The notes under the pieces: generated by a model | Database searches by the model: none | Told to the model about the DNA's origin: nothing | Seen by the model: the letters and a program-made list of their open reading frames with translations, nothing else | From: Pseudomonas sessilinigenes | GTDB lineage: Bacteria; Pseudomonadota; Gammaproteobacteria; Pseudomonadales; Pseudomonadaceae | DNA: 64,000 nt | Direction of reading: 5' to 3' | NCBI RefSeq assembly: GCF_003850565.1 | Contig: NZ_CP027706.1 | Span: 5,642,001 to 5,706,000, forward strand | In this document: piece by piece, positions 16,430-25,220 of the stretch | Numbering within the stretch: position 1 is the first letter of the stretch | Layout of the letters: each line of letters opens with the position of its first letter | Position numbers and translations under genes: made by a program

Positions 16430-16449
16430 ATAACGTATACGATATTCGA
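16430..16449. promoter_or_regulatory. Putative GntR operator 3 (DapA-family gene promoter)
   Basis: ATAACGTATACGATATTCGA shares 15 of 16 bases (CGTATACGATATTCG core) with operator 1. It is about 87 nt before ATG 16536. Confidence 0.6.
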
Positions 16450-16535
16450 TTATGACCACTGGAACAGGTCCCCAGCCATTCCTGGCCAGTGCCATAGATG
16501 TAGCTACAACCACCTAAAAACTATGAGGTAGCGTC

Positions 16536-17480
16536 ATGAGCAACATTTTCACCGGCACCATTCCCGCACTGATGACCCCCTGCACCCCGGATCGCAAGCC
16601 CGACTTCGACGCCCTGGTCCGCAAGGGTCGCGAGCTGATCGAAGCGGGGATGAGCGCCGTGGTGTATTGCGGCTCGATGGGTGACTGGCCCCTGCTCACC
16701 GAAGCCGAGCGCCAGGAAGGCGTTGCCCGCCTGGTAGCGGCCGGTATCCCAACCATCGTCGGCACGGGCGCGGTCAACTCCCGGGAAGCGGTATCCCACG
16801 CCGCTCATGCGGCCAAGGTCGGCGCCCAGGGCCTGATGGTGATTCCGCGAGTCCTGTCCCGCGGTGCCTCGCTGGTCGCACAGAAGGCGCATTTCAAGGC
16901 CATCCTCGCAGCAGCCCCGAACCTGCCGTCGGTGATCTACAACAGCCCCTACTATGGCTTTGCCACTCGCGCGGACCTGTTCTTCGAACTGCGCGGCGAG
17001 CACCCGAACCTGATCGGCTTCAAGGAGTTCGGCGGCGCCCAAGCCAGCCGTTATGCCGCTGAGTTCATTACCTCCAAGGATGACGCGGTCACCTTGATGG
17101 TCGGTGTCGATACCGATGTGGTGAACGGTTTCGTCAACTGCAACGCCACCGGTTCCATCACCGGTATCGGCAACGCGCTGCCTCGCGAAGTGCTGCACCT
17201 GGTGGCCCTGAGCAAGCAGGCTGCCAAGGGCGACGCCAAGGCCCGACGCCTGGCCGAAGAACTGGAGTCGGCCCTGCACGTACTGTCCTCGTTCGATGAG
17301 GGCTGCGACCTGGTGCTGTACTACAAGCACCTGATGGTGCTCAACGGCGACCTGGAATACACCCTGCACTTCAACGAAACCGATGCCCTGAGCGACTCCC
17401 AGCGCAACTATGCCGAGGCCCAGTACACGCTGTTCCGTACCTGGTACGCCAACTGGAGCAAAGAACACAACCTGGCCTGA
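16536..17480 (+). CDS. DapA-family lyase, probable pyrroline-4-hydroxy-2-carboxylate deaminase
   Basis: A 314-residue class I aldolase-fold enzyme of the dihydrodipicolinate synthase family. Visible are the substrate loop YCGSMGDWPLLTEAERQEG, the catalytic Tyr in PSVIYNSPYYGF, and the Schiff-base Lys in NLIGFKEFGG. YCGSMGDWPLLTEA and the C-terminal LVLYYKHLMVLNGDLEYTLH are, as I recall them, features of HypD/LhpC enzymes, which turn cis-4-hydroxyproline-derived pyrroline-4-hydroxy-2-carboxylate into 2-oxoglutarate semialdehyde. The downstream semialdehyde dehydrogenase supports this. A 2-keto-3-deoxy-sugar-acid dehydratase is the main alternative. Confidence 0.85.
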   Translation: MSNIFTGTIPALMTPCTPDRKPDFDALVRKGRELIEAGMSAVVYCGSMGDWPLLTEAERQEGVARLVAAGIPTIVGTGAVNSREAVSHAAHAAKVGAQGLMVIPRVLSRGASLVAQKAHFKAILAAAPNLPSVIYNSPYYGFATRADLFFELRGEHPNLIGFKEFGGAQASRYAAEFITSKDDAVTLMVGVDTDVVNGFVNCNATGSITGIGNALPREVLHLVALSKQAAKGDAKARRLAEELESALHVLSSFDEGCDLVLYYKHLMVLNGDLEYTLHFNETDALSDSQRNYAEAQYTLFRTWYANWSKEHNLA

Positions 17481-17502
17481 CACCCGGCAGATGTTCCCCT
17501 GA

Positions 17503-17526
17503 AGCGGTGCGCCCAGGCGCACCGCT
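17503..17526 (+). terminator. Hairpin after the DapA-family gene
   Basis: AGCGGTGCGCCCAGGCGCACCGCT is a strong stem-loop starting 23 nt after the stop, followed by TTCATTT. It may attenuate transcription between the lyase and dehydrogenase genes. Confidence 0.6.
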
Positions 17527-17599
17527 TTCATTTCCCCCTCCTCTGCCACTGCATTCTTTAAAACCGGCAGGTGGACGTTCATTACCTCAGGAGGCCGAT

Positions 17600-19177
17600 A
17601 TGGGTCTGACAGGAAATATGCTGATTGGCGGCCAAGCCGTGCCAGGTACTCGTGATGCGATCAAGGCCATCAACCCAGCCACCGACCAGGTACTGGAGCC
17701 GGGTTATCCCGGTGGCTCGCGCGAGCATGTCGAGCAGGCTTGTGCGCTGGCCTGGTCGGCCTTCGATAGCTACCGCGAAACCTCGCTGCAGGAGCGCGCG
17801 GCGTTCCTGGAAAGCATCGCCGAACAGATCGAGGCGCTGGGCGACACCCTGGTGGATCGCGCGGTGGCGGAATCGGGCTTGCCTCGCCTACGCATCCAGG
17901 GCGAGGTGGGCCGTACCTGCTTCCAACTGCGCACCTTCGCTCGCACAGTACGCACCGGCGAGTGGCTCGACGTGCGGGTCGATGAAGCGCTTCCCGAGCG
18001 CCAGCCACTGCCCCGCCCGGACCTGCGCCAGCGGCATATCGCCCTGGGCCCGGTCGCCGTGTTCGGCGCCAGCAACTTTCCCCTGGCCTTCTCCGTGGCC
18101 GGCGGCGACACCGCTTCGGCGCTGGCTGCCGGCTGCCCGGTGATCGTCAAGGCGCACAGTGCCCACCCCGGCACCAGCGAATTGGTGGGCCAGGCGATCC
18201 AGCAAGCCGTGGCCAAGCACGGCCTGGCACCGGGAGTGTTTGCGCTGCTGTTCGGCTCCGGCGTGGAAATCGGCACGGGCCTGGTCAGCGATCCCAGGAT
18301 CAAGGCCGTGGGTTTCACCGGTTCGCGCAGCGGCGGCATAGCCTTGACCCAAGTGGCCCAGGCACGTCGCGAGCCGATCCCGGTGTATGCCGAGATGAGT
18401 TCGATCAACCCGGTCTTCCTGTTCGAGCATGCCCTGCTCAACCGTGGCGCGGCGTTGGCCGAGGGCTTTATCGCCTCCCTCAACCAGGGTGCCGGTCAGT
18501 TCTGCACCAACCCGGGACTGGTCATCGCCATCAAGGGCCCAGCCCTGGACGCCTTCCTCGCAACCGCCCGGCAGGCTGTCGAACGCAGTCCCGCCCAGAC
18601 CATGCTGACGCCCGGAATCTTCAAGGCCTACCGCCATGGCCTGCAAGAGCTGGCCAGCAACGCCGACGCGCGCTTGGTGGGCGCAGGCCTTGAGGGCACG
18701 GGGCCAAACCAGTGCCAGACGCACTTGTTCGTCACTTGCGCCAGGGATTTTCTTGAGCAACCGGCCCTGCAGGCAGAGATCTTCGGCTCGGCCTCGCTGC
18801 TGGTCGAGTGCGATGACATCGCCCAGGCCAGGCAAGTGGCCGAACACCTGGAGGGCCAGTTGACCGCGACCCTGCATCTGGACGAGGCCGATACCGAGAC
18901 CGCCCGGACCCTGCTGGCGACCCTGGAGCGCAAGGCCGGGCGCATCCTGGTCAATGGCTGGCCGACAGGCGTCGAAGTCTGTGACGCCATGGTCCACGGC
19001 GGGCCGTTTCCAGCCACCTCCGACGCCCGTTCCACGTCGGTCGGTACCGCCGCCATTGCCCGCTTCCTGCGACCGGTCTGCTATCAGAACTTCCCGGACA
19101 CCTTGCTGCAACCGGCCATCCAGCAGGCCAATCCCCTGGGCCTTTGCCGCCTGGTCAACGGCCAGCGCGAAACCTGA
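17600..19177 (+). CDS. Aldehyde dehydrogenase (NADP+), probable 2-oxoglutarate semialdehyde dehydrogenase
   Basis: A 525-residue aldehyde dehydrogenase of the longer KGSADH class, which oxidises 2-oxoglutarate semialdehyde to 2-oxoglutarate. Motifs are GPVAVFGASNFPLAFSVAGG, VIVKAHSAHPGTSELV, the GFTGSRSGG nucleotide-binding turn, the general base Glu in PVYAEMSSINP, and the catalytic Cys in NQGAGQFCTNPGL. The C-terminal HGGPFPATSDARSTSVGTAA is typical of this subclass. ATG 17600 follows CAGGAGG with a 6-nt gap. It provides the final step after the upstream deaminase. Confidence 0.9.
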   Translation: MGLTGNMLIGGQAVPGTRDAIKAINPATDQVLEPGYPGGSREHVEQACALAWSAFDSYRETSLQERAAFLESIAEQIEALGDTLVDRAVAESGLPRLRIQGEVGRTCFQLRTFARTVRTGEWLDVRVDEALPERQPLPRPDLRQRHIALGPVAVFGASNFPLAFSVAGGDTASALAAGCPVIVKAHSAHPGTSELVGQAIQQAVAKHGLAPGVFALLFGSGVEIGTGLVSDPRIKAVGFTGSRSGGIALTQVAQARREPIPVYAEMSSINPVFLFEHALLNRGAALAEGFIASLNQGAGQFCTNPGLVIAIKGPALDAFLATARQAVERSPAQTMLTPGIFKAYRHGLQELASNADARLVGAGLEGTGPNQCQTHLFVTCARDFLEQPALQAEIFGSASLLVECDDIAQARQVAEHLEGQLTATLHLDEADTETARTLLATLERKAGRILVNGWPTGVEVCDAMVHGGPFPATSDARSTSVGTAAIARFLRPVCYQNFPDTLLQPAIQQANPLGLCRLVNGQRET

Positions 19178-19275
19178 CGGCTCACTGCCAGAGGTGACGA
19201 CAGAGGCCTGCGCTGCACCCACTCGGCGCAGTCCTCGTCTATCCAGCGTTCACCCATGATCCAAGGATACGTTTC

Positions 19276-20292
19276 ATGTCTGACTTGATTAATCTGTCGC
19301 TCGACCAAGCCTTCCGACTGTCCAACGATGTACTGGCGAACAACGGCTTCTGCGCTGCCCACGCCCAGGCCATTGCCCGCACCATCACCCGCGGGCAGGC
19401 CGACGAATGCCACTCCCATGGGCTGTACCGGTTGTTGGTCTGCGTGAAGTCCATGCGCGAGGGCCAGGTCGACCCTCAGGCACTGCCGACTGTCACCGAG
19501 CGTTCCGCGGCCATCGTGGCCGCGGATGCGCACCGGGCCTACTCGCTGCTGGCATTTCAAACTGCGCTGCCGCTGTTGGTGCAAAAAGCCCGGCAGGTGG
19601 GTGTGGCGGCCATGGTCATCAACAACTGTTTCCACTTCTCGGCCCTATGGCCGGAAATCGAGGCCGTGACCGAACACGGGCTGGCAGCCCTGGCCCTCAC
19701 GCCCAGCCATAGCTGGGTCGCCCCCGCCGGGGGCAGCAAGCCGGTCTTCGGCACCAACCCCATTGCCTTCGGCTGGCCGCGCGTGGGCCACAATCCCTTT
19801 GTCTTCGACTTCGCCACCAGCGCCATTGCCCGCGGCGACATCGAGCTGCATCGCCGGGCCAACCGCCCACTGCCCGAACATTGCGCCGTCGACGACCAGG
19901 GCCAGCCGACCACCGATGCGCTGGCCGCCATGTCTGGCGCCATGCTGACCTTCGGCGGCCACAAGGGTTCGGCCCTGGCGGCCATGGTGGAATTGCTGGC
20001 AGGTGCCCTGATCAATGACATGACCAGCATGGAGTCGATGGCCTTCGACAACGGCGTCGGCGCTACTCCCCTTCATGGGGAACTGATCCTGGCCTTCGAC
20101 CCGCAGCTGTTCGCCAATGGCAACGCCGAGGAAGGCGCCAGGCGCGCCGAGGAGATGTTCGCCGCGATTGTCGACCAAGGCGCCCGCCTACCATCGCAAC
20201 GTCGCTACGACGCCCGGCGGCGCAGTGAGGAACAAGGCGTGTTCATACCCAGGGCCCTGTACGAGGACATCCTCAAGCTGCTGGATAAATAA
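19276..20292 (+). CDS. Ldh-family (malate/ureidoglycolate-type) oxidoreductase, probable pyrroline-2-carboxylate reductase
   Basis: A 338-residue NAD(P)H-dependent enzyme of the Ldh_2 fold, with ADECHSHGLYRLLVCVKSMR (family His near the active site), GGSKPVFGTNPIAFGWPR, VFDFATSAIARGDIEL and FGGHKGSALAAMVELLAGAL. The DpkA/LhpD branch reduces pyrroline-2-carboxylate or piperideine-2-carboxylate to proline or pipecolate. Beside the hydroxyproline-type genes that branch is the best fit. AAGGA precedes ATG 19276 by 8 nt. No hydroxyproline epimerase or D-hydroxyproline dehydrogenase lies in the window. Confidence 0.87.
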   Translation: MSDLINLSLDQAFRLSNDVLANNGFCAAHAQAIARTITRGQADECHSHGLYRLLVCVKSMREGQVDPQALPTVTERSAAIVAADAHRAYSLLAFQTALPLLVQKARQVGVAAMVINNCFHFSALWPEIEAVTEHGLAALALTPSHSWVAPAGGSKPVFGTNPIAFGWPRVGHNPFVFDFATSAIARGDIELHRRANRPLPEHCAVDDQGQPTTDALAAMSGAMLTFGGHKGSALAAMVELLAGALINDMTSMESMAFDNGVGATPLHGELILAFDPQLFANGNAEEGARRAEEMFAAIVDQGARLPSQRRYDARRRSEEQGVFIPRALYEDILKLLDK

Positions 20293-20419
20293 ACCGCTGC
20301 ACCTGATCCAGGGGCTGCGGCGATCCCCCCGTCGCGGCCCCGGTCACCGGCCTTCGATCCCGTTATCACCGAGGCGATGGCCGGCAAGCGCCCTCACACC
20401 GGGCCAGGGCTCGTTCGAT

Positions 20420-20851
20420 TCAGTGCCCCAGTAGCTGGGCAATGCGCCGACGCAACTGGCCATGGTCCTCTTCGGAGTAGGCAACGGCCGTTTTCCAATC
20501 GTAGAACCAGACTGGCATCCGGCGAAGGTGTTCCGGCTCCGAGGCGTAACGCGGGAAAACATGACAGTGCAACTCAGGTTCTGAGTTGCCGAGGATTTCA
20601 TAATTCATGCGCAGGGCCCCAGTGGCCTGCAAGGCGGCATCGCCAAGGCGAGCCATGTCCAGAAGGTAGGTGGTCCTGGCGGCTTCATCCAGATCGTTGA
20701 GACTCGGCACCACAGGGTCGGGCAACAACAGGCAATAACCCGGCAGAAACTGCACATCCCCCATGACAGCCCAACCGGAGGCCATGCGGCAGATCACCTT
20801 GTCGTTGGCGCCATTGCGAGCCAACTCAACACGTTGCGAAATCAACGGCAT
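20420..20851 (-). CDS. HIT-family hydrolase/transferase
   Basis: A 143-residue histidine-triad protein. The motif is ELHCHVFPRY, a shortened H-x-H-V form of the usual HVHxHxxPR, with the partner segment VQFLPGYCLLLPDPVVPSLN. Such proteins cleave nucleoside phosphoramidates or dinucleoside polyphosphates. ATG 20851 has AAGGA 6 nt upstream; the open frame extends to 21049 but the extra residues are Cys/Arg-rich and non-coding in character. It stands alone, divergent from the next gene. Confidence 0.85.
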   Translation of the reverse strand: MPLISQRVELARNGANDKVICRMASGWAVMGDVQFLPGYCLLLPDPVVPSLNDLDEAARTTYLLDMARLGDAALQATGALRMNYEILGNSEPELHCHVFPRYASEPEHLRRMPVWFYDWKTAVAYSEEDHGQLRRRIAQLLGH

Positions 20852-21069
20852 ACAAAATCCTTGGGAATGCTTTGCAAGATTGCGCATGCAACGGTCATCG
20901 GCCTGCACCCATGCCATGCATTGCATGCACCGGCGAATGTATCGATCCGACGTCTGGATTGCCAAGCAGTAACGGCACAAGGCACATTGCCATCTCAAAC
21001 GGCTATCCAGGGCTGTGTCGAGTCGGCACAATGCGCGCCCAGACAACACTCTTGAGCAAGGATCGCCCG

Positions 21070-21909
21070 TTGAATTTCCTGCAAAAACTGCTTTCCATCT
21101 TCAATAAGCCCGCTCCTGCCAAATCCGTACCGCCCCTGGCCACGCCAGAGCCTGGCCCCGTCGACACCCCTGCCCACGACCAGCCAAGCAGTGCCGAGCA
21201 GGAGCTGATCGCATTGATGGACGCTGGCGCCGCCTGCCTCGAACGTCATTGGCAGACCATCGGTACCTGTGAGCAGGACGTGCTGGGCTTTGCCATCAGC
21301 CCAAGCTTCATGGGCGGCCCCCACTGGCCCTCCACCCGCCAGGCCTACCGCATCGTGCGTCGCCCCAACAGCATCATCCTGGCCACCGAGGGCCTGTCCG
21401 ATCCATTCGACGACGGTGAAGGCCAGGGCAACGGCTTCGAAATGGAGCTGTTTATCGAGACACCGGATATTCCGGCCCATGCCCAGGGCCCGCAGGGGGA
21501 TGTCTATCCCTTCGCCGACAGCTGGGCTTTCGAGTTGCTGCGTTGCGTGGCCAATACCGTGGCCGATGCCGGCGGCTATGTCTCGCGCCTGGAGCGTTAT
21601 GGCGTGCTGTCCCTGGAGCTGCCCGGCGTCAGCCAGTCTCGTGCCATGTGCGAGCAGTTGCCCGAGCATTTCGTCAGCAACGACGACTGCGTCGGCGTAT
21701 TGATTGGCGGTCCAACGGCCAGCTTCCCTACTTATCTGCCGGACATGCCGCTATCACCGGTGACCCTGGTGCCGGTGGTAGTGATCACCGCTTCGGAGCT
21801 GGAGTACCTGCGCAACGGCGGCGGCCCGGCCCGCGAAGACCTGGTCGCGCGCTTGAACGCGTCCGGCCTGGGCCACGTCAGCCACCTGCAACGCGCCAGC
21901 GTGATCTGA
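21070..21909 (+). CDS. SUFU-like domain protein
   Basis: A 279-residue protein with a Pro/Ala-rich N-terminal tether (about residues 10-45). The remainder resembles bacterial suppressor-of-fused (SUFU) domains: IILATEGLSDPFDDGEGQGN, then GFEMELFIETPDIPA, DCVGVLIGGPTASFPTYLPD, VTLVPVVVITASELEYLRN. Such proteins often sit in polymorphic-toxin/immunity neighbourhoods. TTG 21070 has AAGGA 7 nt upstream and is preferred; ATG 21031 would add 13 residues. It is first in a run with two small genes (gaps 20 nt and an ATGA overlap). Function unknown. Confidence 0.65.
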   Translation: MNFLQKLLSIFNKPAPAKSVPPLATPEPGPVDTPAHDQPSSAEQELIALMDAGAACLERHWQTIGTCEQDVLGFAISPSFMGGPHWPSTRQAYRIVRRPNSIILATEGLSDPFDDGEGQGNGFEMELFIETPDIPAHAQGPQGDVYPFADSWAFELLRCVANTVADAGGYVSRLERYGVLSLELPGVSQSRAMCEQLPEHFVSNDDCVGVLIGGPTASFPTYLPDMPLSPVTLVPVVVITASELEYLRNGGGPAREDLVARLNASGLGHVSHLQRASVI

Positions 21910-21929
21910 AGCTGCCAGGAGCCATGTCC

Positions 21930-22349
21930 ATGTCGGAATGCGACGACTACTTCGCTTTTCACCTGTTTGCCGCACGCTTTGCAAATGACACCGAAGCTGC
22001 GTTGTTCGCCTTCGAACAGTGGGAAGCCGAACCCGGCCCCGACGCCACGGATGCCCAGTACCATGCCTGGGAGGCACGCAATCCAAGCTGGCGCCTGCGC
22101 CAGGAACTGGGGTGGTCTATCGACTCCGACTTTGTCGAGCTGATCCCCCAGCAAGGCCATCTAGAGTACCTGGAGTCCATGATCCGCAGCGCCGCCCAGA
22201 GGCAACGGCTGCACTGGCCCGTTCTCTTGCAGTACAGCCACTTCATCCTCGTTGCCCACGCTGGCATTGCACACTTCGGGCAATCGCTTGCGCTTCCATC
22301 CACCTTGTCCCTGGACTACCTGGGCGAATTCAACGGTCCCCATCCATGA
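21930..22349 (+). CDS. Hypothetical small acidic protein
   Basis: A 139-residue cytosolic protein, rich in aromatic and acidic residues (CDDYFAFHLFAARFANDTEA, ALFAFEQWEAEPGPDA, ARNPSWRLRQELGWSIDSDF). No family is recognised. AGGA is 9 nt before ATG 21930 and only 3 nt before ATG 21924. It is co-transcribed with the SUFU-like gene, and its stop overlaps the start of the Sel1 lipoprotein gene (ATGA). Small size, acidity and company fit an immunity-type protein, which is inference only. Confidence 0.65.
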   Translation: MSECDDYFAFHLFAARFANDTEAALFAFEQWEAEPGPDATDAQYHAWEARNPSWRLRQELGWSIDSDFVELIPQQGHLEYLESMIRSAAQRQRLHWPVLLQYSHFILVAHAGIAHFGQSLALPSTLSLDYLGEFNGPHP

Positions 22350-23203
22350 ACAGGATTGTCGTCCTGGCACTGCTCGGCGGACTGCTCAGCGGCTGCCAGA
22401 GCGCTACCAGCGTGCAGAACGACTCCATGGTCGGCCTGCGCTGCTGGCACTACCGCGACCAGGAGACCATCTCCCGGGAAATGCTCGACTATATCCGCCG
22501 CCAGGGCGAAGCCGGCAACTCGATGTGCCAGACCCTGCTGGCCACCCTGTACGAACGCGGTCATGGAGTCGCGCAGGATACCGCCCGGGCCAAAGCCCTG
22601 TATCTCTCGCAGGCCCAGACAAACCCAAGGGCCTACCACCATCTCGGGCGCCTGGACGAACAAGAGGCCGACTACGTCCTGGCCAGGGATCACTACCAGC
22701 GTGCTGCGGCGGTGGGGAGCAAGGAAAGTATCCTGGCCCTGGCCAGGTTGATGGAAGAAGGCAAAGGCGGCCCGCAGGATCTTCCAGGCGCGCAGCAGAT
22801 GTACTTCAGCGTTCTCAAGCAGAGCGGCGACGCTGCCTGGAAAGGCATCGACCGGCTGCGTGACCAGGGCCTGGAGCTCAATGCCGAGCAACAAGCGCGG
22901 TACAGCCAGGTCTGGACCGCCTCAGCCAGGAGCCGGCTCAGCCTCAAGCTGCGACTGCTCCAGCACCGAACGCTCGGCAAACTCAAGCTCGGACCTGATG
23001 TAAAGCCCGTGGTGGTCGAGGTGCAGTTCGTGCCCGGCTCCGCTGAGCCGCGGCTCAAGCTGCTGGAAAGCTCCGGCGACACGTCCCTGGACCAAACCAT
23101 CCTCCAGAACCTGGGCAGCTATCGTTTTGTCGGCCAGCCGATCCCCCAGGCCGGCCAGGAGGCCTGGCGGGTAAAGGCCCATATCGACCCACATGCCAGA
23201 TGA
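22346..23203 (+). CDS. Sel1-repeat lipoprotein with TonB_C-like tail
   Basis: A 285-residue lipoprotein. The signal ends in a lipobox (LLGGLLSGCQS, Cys at residue 17). Sel1-like helical repeats follow (about 55-170: LLATLYERGHGVAQDTARAK, YHHLGRLDEQEADYVLARDH, ALARLMEEGKGGPQDLPGAQ). The last about 70 residues (PVVVEVQFVPGSAEPRLKLL, SSGDTSLDQTILQNLGSYRF) look like a TonB/TolA C-terminal fold. It would be anchored in the envelope as a protein-interaction scaffold. It is translationally coupled to the upstream small gene. Confidence 0.75.
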   Translation: MNRIVVLALLGGLLSGCQSATSVQNDSMVGLRCWHYRDQETISREMLDYIRRQGEAGNSMCQTLLATLYERGHGVAQDTARAKALYLSQAQTNPRAYHHLGRLDEQEADYVLARDHYQRAAAVGSKESILALARLMEEGKGGPQDLPGAQQMYFSVLKQSGDAAWKGIDRLRDQGLELNAEQQARYSQVWTASARSRLSLKLRLLQHRTLGKLKLGPDVKPVVVEVQFVPGSAEPRLKLLESSGDTSLDQTILQNLGSYRFVGQPIPQAGQEAWRVKAHIDPHAR

Positions 23204-23311
23204 CCCGGCCTTTTGGCCCAAAGTGCGCACCTGCGATCGAGCGGAGATTCCGCTGACGGGCACTTGATGCTAAAAAGGCCCCCAAGCCCCAATGCCGATC
23301 AGTCAAGGCAA

Positions 23312-23414
23312 GGTAGGAGCGAGGCTTGCCCGCGATGGACTTCAGAGCGCTGGGTTTACCCAGTCAACAGGCGCTACCGTTCACGACCCTCGCGAGCAAG
23401 CTGCGCTCCTACAA
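23312..23414. repeat. REPIN-type REP doublet, copy A
   Basis: An about 102-bp unit with GGAGCGAGGCTTGCCCGCGA at its left and the inverted form CGCGAGCAAGCTGCGCTCCT at its right, able to fold into a long hairpin. The spacer is closely related to that of the copy at 38884-38985, so the unit appears to have spread as a whole. It lies between the Sel1 gene and the amidase gene. Confidence 0.85.
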
Positions 23415-23497
23415 AAGGTCACCTCGCTTGACTGACAGGCATCAACCCAAGCCCCGACTCAACCCTTGCCGTGCCAAGCCGTACCACGAGAACCCGC

Positions 23498-25207
23498 ATG
23501 ATCGAAGTCACCGAAGTCTCCATTGCCCAACTGCGCGCCGCCCTCGAGTCCGGCCAGACCACTGCCGTGGAACTGGTCCAGGCCTACCTGGCGCGGATCG
23601 ATGCCTACGACGGCCCCGCCACTGCCACCGCCCTCAACGCCGTGGTGGTGCGCAACCCCGAGGCTCTGGAGGAAGCGCAAGCCTCTGATGCCCGCCGCGC
23701 CAAGGGCCAGCTCCTCGGGCCACTGGACGGCATCCCCTACACCGCCAAGGACAGCTATCTGGTCAAGGGCCTGACCGCCGCATCCGGCAGCCCGGCCTTC
23801 AAGGACCTGGTGGCCCAGCGCGACGCCTTCACCATCGAGCGCCTGCGCGCCGGCGGCGCCATCTGCCTGGGCAAGACCAACATGCCGCCGATGGCCAACG
23901 GCGGTATGCAGCGTGGGGTCTATGGCCGCGCCGAAAGCCCCTACAACGCCCAGTACCTGACCGCACCCTTCGCCTCCGGCTCGTCCAACGGCGCCGGCAC
24001 CGCCACCGCCGCCAGCTTCAGCGCCTTCGGCCTGGCCGAGGAAACCTGGTCCAGCGGTCGTGGCCCGGCCTCCAACAACGGCCTCTGCGCCTACACCCCC
24101 TCGCGCGGCGTGATCTCGGTGCGCGGCAACTGGCCGCTGACCCCGACCATGGACGTGGTAGTGCCTTACGCCCGGACCATGGCCGACCTGCTGGAAGTGC
24201 TGGACGTGGTAGTCGCCGAAGACCCGGATAAACGCGGTGACCTGTGGCGCCTGCAGCCCTGGGTGCCGATCCCGGCCGTGGCCGGCGTGCGCCCCGCTTC
24301 CTACCCGCAACTGGCGGCCGACGCCGGCGCCCTCAAGGGCAAGCGCTTCGGCGTGCCGCGCATGTACATCAATGCCGACGCCGAGGCCGGTACCAGTGCC
24401 AAGCCGGGGATCGGCGGCCCCACCGGCCAGCGCATCGCCACCCGCGAGTCGGTGATCGAGCTCTGGCGCCAGGCGCGCCAGGCCCTGGAAGCCGCTGGCG
24501 CCGAGGTGCTGGAAGTGGACTTCCCACTGGTGTCCAACTGCGAAGGCGATCGCCCCGGCGCGCCCACCGTGTTCAATCGCGGCATCGTCAGCCAGGAATT
24601 CCTCCATGACGAGCTGTGGGAGCTCTCGGGCTGGGCCTTCGACGACTTCCTGCGGGCCAACGACGATCCCAAGCTCAACCGCCTGGCCGATGTCGACGGG
24701 CCACAGATCTTCCCCCATGACCCGGGCACCCTGCCCAACCGCGAGGATGACCTGGCGGCAGGCATGGACGAGTACGTCAACATGGCCAAGCGCGGCCTCA
24801 AGACCTGGGACCAGATCGCCACCCTGGCCGATGGCCTGCGCGGCCTGGAGCAGACCCGCAAGCTCGACCTGGAAGACTGGATGGACGCCCAAGGGCTGGA
24901 CGCGGTGCTGTTCCCCACCGTCGCCGACGTCGGCCCGGCGGATGCCGACATCAACCCCGAGTCGGCGGACATCGCCTGGAGCAACGGCATCTGGGTGGCC
25001 AACGGCAACCTCGCCATCCGCCACCTGGGCGTGCCCACCGTCACCGTGCCCATGGGCGTGATGGCGGACATCGGCATGCCAGTGGGCCTGACCTTCGCCG
25101 GCCGGGCCTATGACGATGCGAACCTGCTGCGCCTGGCCTCGGCCTACGAGTCCACCGGCAGCAAGCGCCTGGTACCGCCGCGCACGCCCAAGCTGGCCGC
25201 GCAGTAA
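23498..25207 (+). CDS. Amidase-signature family hydrolase
   Basis: A 569-residue amidase-signature enzyme hydrolysing an unknown amide. The Ser-cisSer-Lys triad can be traced: Lys in DGIPYTAKDSYLVKG, cis-Ser in FASGSSNGAGTATAASF, and nucleophile Ser in EETWSSGRGPASNNGLCAYT. In most family members the last motif is GSDTGGSIRxPA-like; here it reads TWSSGRGPA, an unusual flank. GPLDGIPYT and the C-terminal PTVTVPMGVMADIGMPVGLT are standard. ATG 23498 is chosen from family length. It stands alone, followed by a hairpin at 25221-25243. Confidence 0.92.
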   Translation: MIEVTEVSIAQLRAALESGQTTAVELVQAYLARIDAYDGPATATALNAVVVRNPEALEEAQASDARRAKGQLLGPLDGIPYTAKDSYLVKGLTAASGSPAFKDLVAQRDAFTIERLRAGGAICLGKTNMPPMANGGMQRGVYGRAESPYNAQYLTAPFASGSSNGAGTATAASFSAFGLAEETWSSGRGPASNNGLCAYTPSRGVISVRGNWPLTPTMDVVVPYARTMADLLEVLDVVVAEDPDKRGDLWRLQPWVPIPAVAGVRPASYPQLAADAGALKGKRFGVPRMYINADAEAGTSAKPGIGGPTGQRIATRESVIELWRQARQALEAAGAEVLEVDFPLVSNCEGDRPGAPTVFNRGIVSQEFLHDELWELSGWAFDDFLRANDDPKLNRLADVDGPQIFPHDPGTLPNREDDLAAGMDEYVNMAKRGLKTWDQIATLADGLRGLEQTRKLDLEDWMDAQGLDAVLFPTVADVGPADADINPESADIAWSNGIWVANGNLAIRHLGVPTVTVPMGVMADIGMPVGLTFAGRAYDDANLLRLASAYESTGSKRLVPPRTPKLAAQ

Positions 25208-25220
25208 CGCAAAAAACGCA

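Noticed and set aside
20293..20419. Inverted GC-rich sequence after the Ldh-family gene as REP or terminator
   Set aside because: GGCGATCCCCCCGTCGCGG-type sequence gives only short imperfect stems with no T run, and it does not match the REP units found elsewhere in the window.
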